Source: Diplolepis rosae
Taxonomy: Eukaryota > Arthropoda > Insecta > Hymenoptera > Diplolepididae
Assembly: GCA_030998225.1 (NCBI GenBank)
Contig: JAPYXD010000696.1
Span: forward strand, 2,790,001 to 2,854,000
Reading direction: 5' to 3'
Length of the DNA: 64,000 nucleotides
Position numbers and translations under genes: made by a program. The notes under the pieces were generated by a model. That model searched no databases, had not been told where the DNA came from, and was given only the letters and a program-made list of their open reading frames with translations. Positions 58,705-64,000 of the stretch are shown here, in pieces. How positions within the stretch are numbered: position 1 is the stretch's first letter; each line of letters begins with the position of its first letter.

Positions 58705-60535
58705 GACCGGTCTGCATTGCCTCTCGACCTTCCGTGACCGAAGGAAAATCCGATTTAGACATCAAGATTAGTATCGGATGCGCTTCAAGAGTCCCGGGCC
58801 CGGTAACAACCACGAGAGTTCTCGCAACGATAGACATGCCGGAATTTAGAGGCGTGAACATGTCTGGCATCGATGAGTTTGACTCGGTAACTAGCGATCG
58901 GAAGGTATTGTAAAAGATTTCGGAAATTTATAGGTAATAGATCGGGAAAAACCTCGTGAGCTCCCGCATAGGCCTGTAGATTTTGAAGACAATAGCGGGG
59001 AGCCCACGAATACCGTTGAGGATAAGGAACTTTGGAGACAGGGTAAAGAATTATTAGCCGAAGGGAATACCCAGGTCTCTGTCCAAGCTCTAGTATACAG
59101 GGCGGACGATTCCGAAAGATCTCCCAGTCTTAAGACCTTGGTAGAGAAGACTGGGCCAGACGCGGCTCTTTTAACTTCGAGTAACCCGGAGGAAGTTATT
59201 GCGGAGGAGCCACCTCACTCGGACTCATTGGATTTTGTTAGGGCTGAGTTCCATCAGAGTGAGGGTCTGGAGACGGAGTTTAACAGTGGCATCGTTTCTA
59301 CCGACGACGCTCGCGGTAGAATACATCTAGCTGTGGAGGTAGGATTGGTCACCCTAGATGCTTTGTACGACCCGGGATCCACTAGGACTTTCTTTGAGAA
59401 GTAAAGTGGGTCGGAAGATATTGGATAGAACCGGGAAAGAGCTGGAAAGGTCCCATAGATTCATGATGATAGTGGCTAACGGATCTATGCAGGTTATCGA
59501 GGGAAAAGTCGAGCTACCACTGACCATTGAAGAGGTAACTCGGCTTTGTGAGGTCAGATTTGCAGAGCACCTCGATACCGAGATGATCTTGGGGTTGGAT
59601 GCTCAGGCCGAATTCGATATGTATTTCGGATCTAGGTTGCAGAAAGTCTTCATGCCTGACGCATCCGGAAGACACAACCCTTTAAAGACGTGGTTGGTTG
59701 AAGAGGAGGGTTGCGGTGCTATAGCTGATTTGTCAGATGACGAGCAGGCGCGCTTAAAAGAATTAGTGGATAGGAAGCTTCCGCCTAGAGTCGAAGGTCA
59801 ACTGAAGACTACTCATCTGTCAACGCACCATATTGACGTTCAGGGGCAACCTCCCATTAAACAAAGTTACCGAGTAGTGTCTCCAAAGGTCCAGGAAGCC
59901 ATGTATAAAGAGGTAGATCGGATGTTGGCTGAAGGAGTGATAAAGGAATCCTTCAGCGAATGGTCAACACCGATCGTCATGGCGAAGAAGGCAAATGGCG
60001 GCTATCGCCTTTGCCTAGATTTCCGGAAGTTGAACGCGGTTTCGAAGAAGGATGCTTATCCGATACCGTATATGTCGGACATCCTTAAGCAGCTAAAAGC
60101 GTCGAAATACATTTCGACGATAGATATAAGTTCGGCGTTCAATCAGATTCACCGTACCGGGCAGGAGATTATTTCAGTTTGTGAGGATGCCCTTCGGACT
60201 TTTGAACGCGCCGGCCACTTTCCAGCGATTGATTGATGGTGTGATAGGCCCGGAACTCAGACCGCACGCGTTCTGTTATTTAGATGACATTATTGTCATT
60301 ACCGAGACGTCTGAGGAACATTTAAAATGGCTTGAGGCCGTCTTGGATAAGATTACGCAAGCCAACTTAACGGTAAACCCGGAAAAATGCGAGTTCTGTC
60401 GTTCTGAGGTTAAGTATCTAGGTTATGTCGTGAACAGAGATGGTTTAAGCGTTAATCCGGAAAAGACGGAACCGATTTCGTCCTACCCGGCCCCGAAGAA
60501 TATTGGGCAGTTAAGACGTTTTATAGGCTTCTCAG
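58674..60535 (+). pseudogene. pol: Pol: protease and reverse transcriptase, frameshifted
   Basis: The -1 frame runs to a stop at 58913. Frames then change near 58915-59138 and 59390. LAVEVGLVTLDALYDPGSTR at about 59330-59390 is the aspartic protease active-site region, with DPGS where D-S/T-G is usual. RT starts near 59780: HHIDVQGQPPIKQSYRVVSP, EWSTPIVMAKKANGGYRLCL, FRKLNAVSKKDAYPIP, and STIDISSAFNQI with the first catalytic Asp. A short deletion and frameshift near 60150 precede MPFGLLNAPATFQRLIDGVI and CYLDDIIV (about 60277), the catalytic YxDD. The thumb ends with LRRFIGFSGM at about 60535, where the large deletion begins. Confidence 0.9.
58680..58686 (+). promoter_or_regulatory. Putative -1 ribosomal frameshift heptamer GGGAAAC
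   Basis: In the gag frame the bases read G GGA AAC, the canonical X XXY YYZ slippery pattern, 15 nt before the gag stop (58702-58704). The -1 frame is open from 58674 through the stop and on to 58913, so slippage would produce Gag-Pol. Confidence 0.75.
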
Positions 60536-60549
60536 GGATGATCATAGGG

Positions 60550-61073
60550 ATTGAGATTTGCACTTGCACGAGTTCCGGTTCGCTTAGAATACCGCGGTTC
60601 ACGGATCTCTTGGGATAACGCCGGAGTTTTTCAATTTTGGTAGGGAGCCTTTGCCATATCGTTCGTTGCGTAACGAAGTTAATGTGAAGCATCAGCGCGG
60701 TGTTCCGAAATTTTCAGAGTGGCTGGAAAGAATAGAAAGATTGAGCCGCCTACGAGATTTAATCACGAGGAATTTAGATCGCGCTTATGAGACCCAGGCC
60801 AAATACTACAACAAGCACCGACGTGAAAAACATTTTAAGGTTGGTGATTTGGTCCTCAAACGCGAGCGAATTTTGTCAAACAAGGAAAAGGACATCACGG
60901 CGAAATTGTCGGACAAATTTTCCGGTCCGTATAAAGTTGTGCGACGGTTGTCCCCGGTAGTTTTCCGTCTGGTGGACTCCAGAGGAAAGTATGCAGGCAA
61001 GGAGCACATAAGACATTTGAAACCTTACGTAGCCAGCGAGGATCGGAATGAAGGCACATATTCAGGGAAATGA
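60550..61073 (+). pseudogene. Integrase C-terminal remnant
   Basis: From about 60552 the frame holds the end of the integrase core (LHLHEFRFA, then a TAG, then NTAVHGSLGITPEFFNFGRE). It is followed by the C-terminal region with RAYETQAKYYNKHRREKHFK and the GPY/F module FSGPYKVVRRLSPVVFRLVD, ending at 61073. The RNase H domain, the zinc-binding module and most of the integrase core, roughly 400 codons, are absent between here and RT. This copy cannot integrate by itself. Confidence 0.85.
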
Positions 61074-61130
61074 TATTGTTGAAGGTCCAGGAACAAAATG
61101 AGTAATGTAGGTTCCCTGTCCTCTTTTCTT

Positions 61131-61135
61131 TTCAG
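61131..61135 (+). promoter_or_regulatory. Putative splice acceptor before ORF3
   Basis: A pyrimidine tract (CTGTCCTCTTTTCTTTTCAG) ends at 61135, 62 nt after the pol stop. It would allow a spliced subgenomic RNA for the third ORF, as errantivirus-type elements do for env. Confidence 0.5.
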
Positions 61136-61654
61136 TTTCCGAGTCCCCCCATCGGCAGTGAAGTGGCCTCGACCAAGCCAGGGCCGTTTGAACCATGGCC
61201 TCAAAGAGGGGAGGAGGCGGAGCCGCTGAGGGAGCCGACTCCCAAGGACGACCGGCAGATGCTCGACGAGGCACGATGAGCAAGGGCCTTGCCCCAGGAA
61301 CTAAGCAGAGAGGAGTGGCTACGTAGGGGAGCCCCTAAACCGAGGCCGGACTATCGGCTACCCTGCAAGACCTGTTGGGCATGTGGGGTAAGGGGCCACA
61401 AACGTGGCTCCCCGAAGTGCCGCCGCCCGAACGTGGTGGTCTGTTTCGGGTGCGGTGAGCCGGGGAGGACGAAAGCCACTTGCCCAACATGCTCGGTGCT
61501 ATGGGAGTCAGATGAGGTTCTGGCGGGCAGGAGGAGGGCCAGGCCAGGCCAGTACCTCGTCCGGCGCACAGAGATCGTAGCCGCCCACCAGCGTGCCATT
61601 CATGTGGCTGGTTGGCATAATGGCGTCCGGGGCCGCAGAACCAGGGACGAGTAG
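61136..61654 (+). pseudogene. ORF3: zinc-knuckle protein downstream of pol
   Basis: From the acceptor at 61135 the frame is Pro/Glu-rich (STKPGPFEPWPQRGEEAEPL) to 61279, then shifts by one base and runs to 61654. It has PCKTCWACGVRGHKRGSPKC (C-x2-C-x4-H-x6-C, wider than the standard knuckle). A second module, CFGCGEPGRTKATC, follows the CCHC spacing but has Arg for His. A basic tail ends it. There is no signal peptide or membrane segment, so this is not an envelope gene. It is probably a nucleic-acid-binding accessory protein of this Gypsy lineage; the Gag knuckles differ in sequence, so a simple gag duplication is not evident. Confidence 0.6.
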
Positions 61655-62059
61655 GACTCCAGCCGTACCTCGCCGTTACCCCCTTTTGATTTGTAAGCCC
61701 CGAGTGGCGAAGGGGAAAGAAATAAAAAAGAATTTCTTTTGTAGTTGGCTTCGTATTTATTGGGACCCGGTATAGTGTCTTCCCTTTTATGATTCAGGGA
61801 GCTCAGGGAGACTAGGATTCGGAGAATTATGACTTGTATTAAAGAATTTTTGGATTACGTAGGCTAGTAGTAATGGTTAGGGTTAAGATTTGAACTCAAA
61901 GTTTTGGTTAGTGGTAAGAGTTTTAGGGTCCATGTTTAGGATTTATCAATACTAGAAAAATATAGTAATAAGGGAGATGATCCGGAAGTTGACCCTAACC
62001 AGAGGAATCTTCCGAGCAGAATCACCGGTATCTAGGTAAAGTATACCCGATTACCTAAC

Positions 62060-62235
62060 TGCTGTGCCTTTTATGATTTTGCCCATGCAGTCTTATTATG
62101 ATTTTGCTTATGCAGTTTTGTTATAATTTCTGCTTTTATGGTTTTTGCCTTTTATGATTTTGCTTTTATGATTTTGCCTTTTATGATTTTGGCATGTGTT
62201 CAACTTTGATTTCTTAGACCTATGATTTTGGTGGG
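62060..62235 (+). repeat. Degenerate TTTTATGATTTTGC(C) tandem repeat
   Basis: Seven or eight imperfect copies of a 12-17 bp unit in the 3' untranslated part of the retrotransposon. Confidence 0.75.
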
Positions 62236-62453
62236 GTCGGAACCAGTGTGGCTCCTGACCTATGCTTTTGCTTATTTTTCTCTTGCTTGTTTTGTGCTTT
62301 GTGTTGATTTTGAGATTTATTGCTTTTGTTTTGCTTCCGAGTGCTCACGGGAGAGGCAAAGTGCGCCCCAGGGTTTGCTTTTTTTTGTTTTCGGGCCCTC
62401 CATGTCGTTTTGAACTTGCCAGGGGAAGCTCACGTAACCTGTAGTCCCCGGTT

Positions 62454-62466
62454 AAGGTAGGGGGAG
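62454..62466 (+). promoter_or_regulatory. Polypurine tract
   Basis: AAGGTAGGGGGAG lies one base before the 3' LTR, the expected plus-strand primer for reverse transcription. Confidence 0.85.
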
Positions 62467-62467
62467 T

Positions 62468-64000
62468 TGTGACGTGTTAAATTTTACCCGTCACATGGAA
62501 AATATTTAACTTAGTAAACTCACCGGTATGACAGGCGGGGTTATGTCCCTGAGGAAAAAGTCGTGAGACGAGAGCCCGCACTTCGTCGTCACCCGAGAGC
62601 ACTCGAAATACACTAATCGCGCACTGCACGCACTCACGCTTCCTGTCCCGTCTGTTTCATGAGCGATACGAAGACAGCAGCACAGGAGGACAGCAGCGTC
62701 GAAGACGAGGCACAGCCGGTTATCGAGTCCATGTCAACACTGGCCGCCATGTCGAGTTTCGAGCCACGATGGATTGACGCTTCGATTATCGCCACCATCG
62801 ATCGTTGGAGAGCGACGCACCAGACGACCAGATGCCACCACGTGACCCGGAAAATGTACCCTAGGGCGCATAGACCCTGGGGCTTGATATTTAGTATCTT
62901 AGACATTTTGTGATACTAAATTTGTGCAGTTTGATGTAAATGAACACTAATTACAATGGTGCCATTGTGCCACACGCGCCGTTCGTTGTAAATGATAGAA
63001 CCGCGTGTTGATGGAAATTATTTGCCGAGGGCAATTATTATAGTAGGCACGAGTTGCCTAGTCGTCTATTGGATGTTTGACATGTGACCTGCTTCCGGGT
63101 CCGTTATTGGGTCACGCATGTAATTCGTGGGGCAGGTCGGGAATTCTGTCAGCGTCGCGTCGGCCATCGTCACTCTCGTCCTGCGACTACTAGTGACAGG
63201 TCTTTTTGTTGTGTTCGGCCTAAATTTGAAGAAGACGTTGAATTTTCATACTATTCCAAAATGGAAGGCGAGTTTATTCTGCGGTTCGTCCCGGAGATTG
63301 GAGATGTAATTCAGGTAGCGTGAGTGGTTTTATTTAACCTTTATTTCTTTGGCAAGTGGTCCGGAAATAACGGACTCTATTGAACTGAGACTGACGCTTT
63401 ACGGCGTACATGCACATACCGGAGCCACTTCGCTTCTCTTCTCTCTCATACTCGCGAGTGCTCTGTCGTATTTATGCTTTTTTCTGTAACTTAATTAATC
63501 CTGTCTCTCGCGACATAAGACTTAAACTTCTATTTGACAGTAAATAGATTATGGTTTTCTCGGGTTGTGACGCGCGTCAGTAGATTAAACCCGCCATATT
63601 GTCGCGTGGCTCGGAAATAGTCCGAGATTCATGTGAATTATTGATGCTTATTGCTGATAATATAGATGCTTTGCTTTTGTATCCGATTATAACTTTTATC
63701 GAGTCATGATGTAAATTTTAATAAATCTTGTTAAGCCGTTTCATGTTATTTGATTAAATTCTGGTGTTCTAATTATTTACCCGGTAATCTGTTGTGACAT
63801 TGTTTGACCTCGCCTTGTGTTGGTCTTTAGAATTTCGAGTCTCATCATTGTTGTAAAATAAATTTCGTCGCTAACCAGGGTGACTAGCGCTCAACTAAGT
63901 TCTTTAAGTGAATATTTTATTTTCAGGAGAGTTTAAAATGAAATAAAATTAGTTGGGTGGCCATCAAAGAGTTGCCAGGTCACGGGTAGAACCTGCATCT
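62468..64000 (+). repeat. 3' LTR (lacks about the last 2 bases)
   Basis: Aligns to 53325-54853. Visible differences include GTGACGTGTTAAA against GTGACGTGGTAAA at the start and a few extra bases (TGTT after ATTCTGG) near 63764. Confidence 0.95.

Overview
This is animal, almost certainly arthropod and probably insect, nuclear DNA. It is AT-rich, has GT-AG introns, and is filled with mariner/Tc1, P-like, Mutator-like and Gypsy elements. Assignment to an insect order is not possible from the sequence alone; a TE-rich hymenopteran would fit. Nothing prokaryotic is present, and no tRNA, rRNA, CRISPR array or conserved housekeeping gene was recognised. All family names come from reading translated motifs, not from searches.

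0-9.7 kb: AT-rich sequence with a GC island and G runs, a deleted mariner (3.7-4.3 kb, minus), a Gypsy gag relic (6.9-7.4 kb, minus), and a mariner 3' end (7.6-7.9 kb, minus) joined to a GC-rich block with a 30-bp minisatellite that recurs inverted near 51 kb. 9.7-14.1 kb: a 3.8-kb DNA transposon with ~782-bp, nearly identical inverted repeats and an AATT duplication carries a broken DUF7869-like gene. It sits inside repeat E, whose uninterrupted relative lies at 23.6-24.0 kb and serves as an empty site. 15.2-18.7 kb: a 123-bp tandem array, an R1/I-like LINE pol relic and a mariner relic.

18.97-22.70 kb and 33.77-36.37 kb: two copies, in opposite orientation, of a P-like element with a THAP-domain exon. 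Each is bounded by an 8-bp duplication and each is invaded by a different fold-back element with Tc1-like ends. 22.8-28.5 kb: a mariner deletion derivative and a Tc1-like relic.

30.38-42.51 kb: the most interesting region. Short inverted ends starting CACGGAGA, with many CAGCAA/TTGCTG subterminal repeats, enclose an intact eight-exon gene of unknown function (31.2-33.6 kb) and a lightly damaged gene of a second family with a D-x-MHD-L-x-EGV signature (39.8-41.9 kb). I read this as a two-gene DNA transposon later invaded by a P-like copy and by a Mutator-like transposase/DEDDh-exonuclease element (36.5-39.4 kb).

42.7-51.6 kb: small abutting relics (Gypsy RNase H/integrase, LINE RT, Tc1-like, mariner), a dispersed repeat paired with one at 29.3 kb, hairpins and a 470-bp fold-back MITE. 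53.3 kb to the window end: a nearly complete Ty3/Gypsy-class retrotransposon with 1.53-kb LTRs, a tRNA-Lys-type primer site, gag with a canonical -1 frameshift heptamer, a decayed pol lacking RNase H and most of integrase, and an unusual third ORF with zinc knuckles behind a splice acceptor. In net, the window is layered mobile DNA; the only gene that looks intact is at 31.2-33.6 kb.
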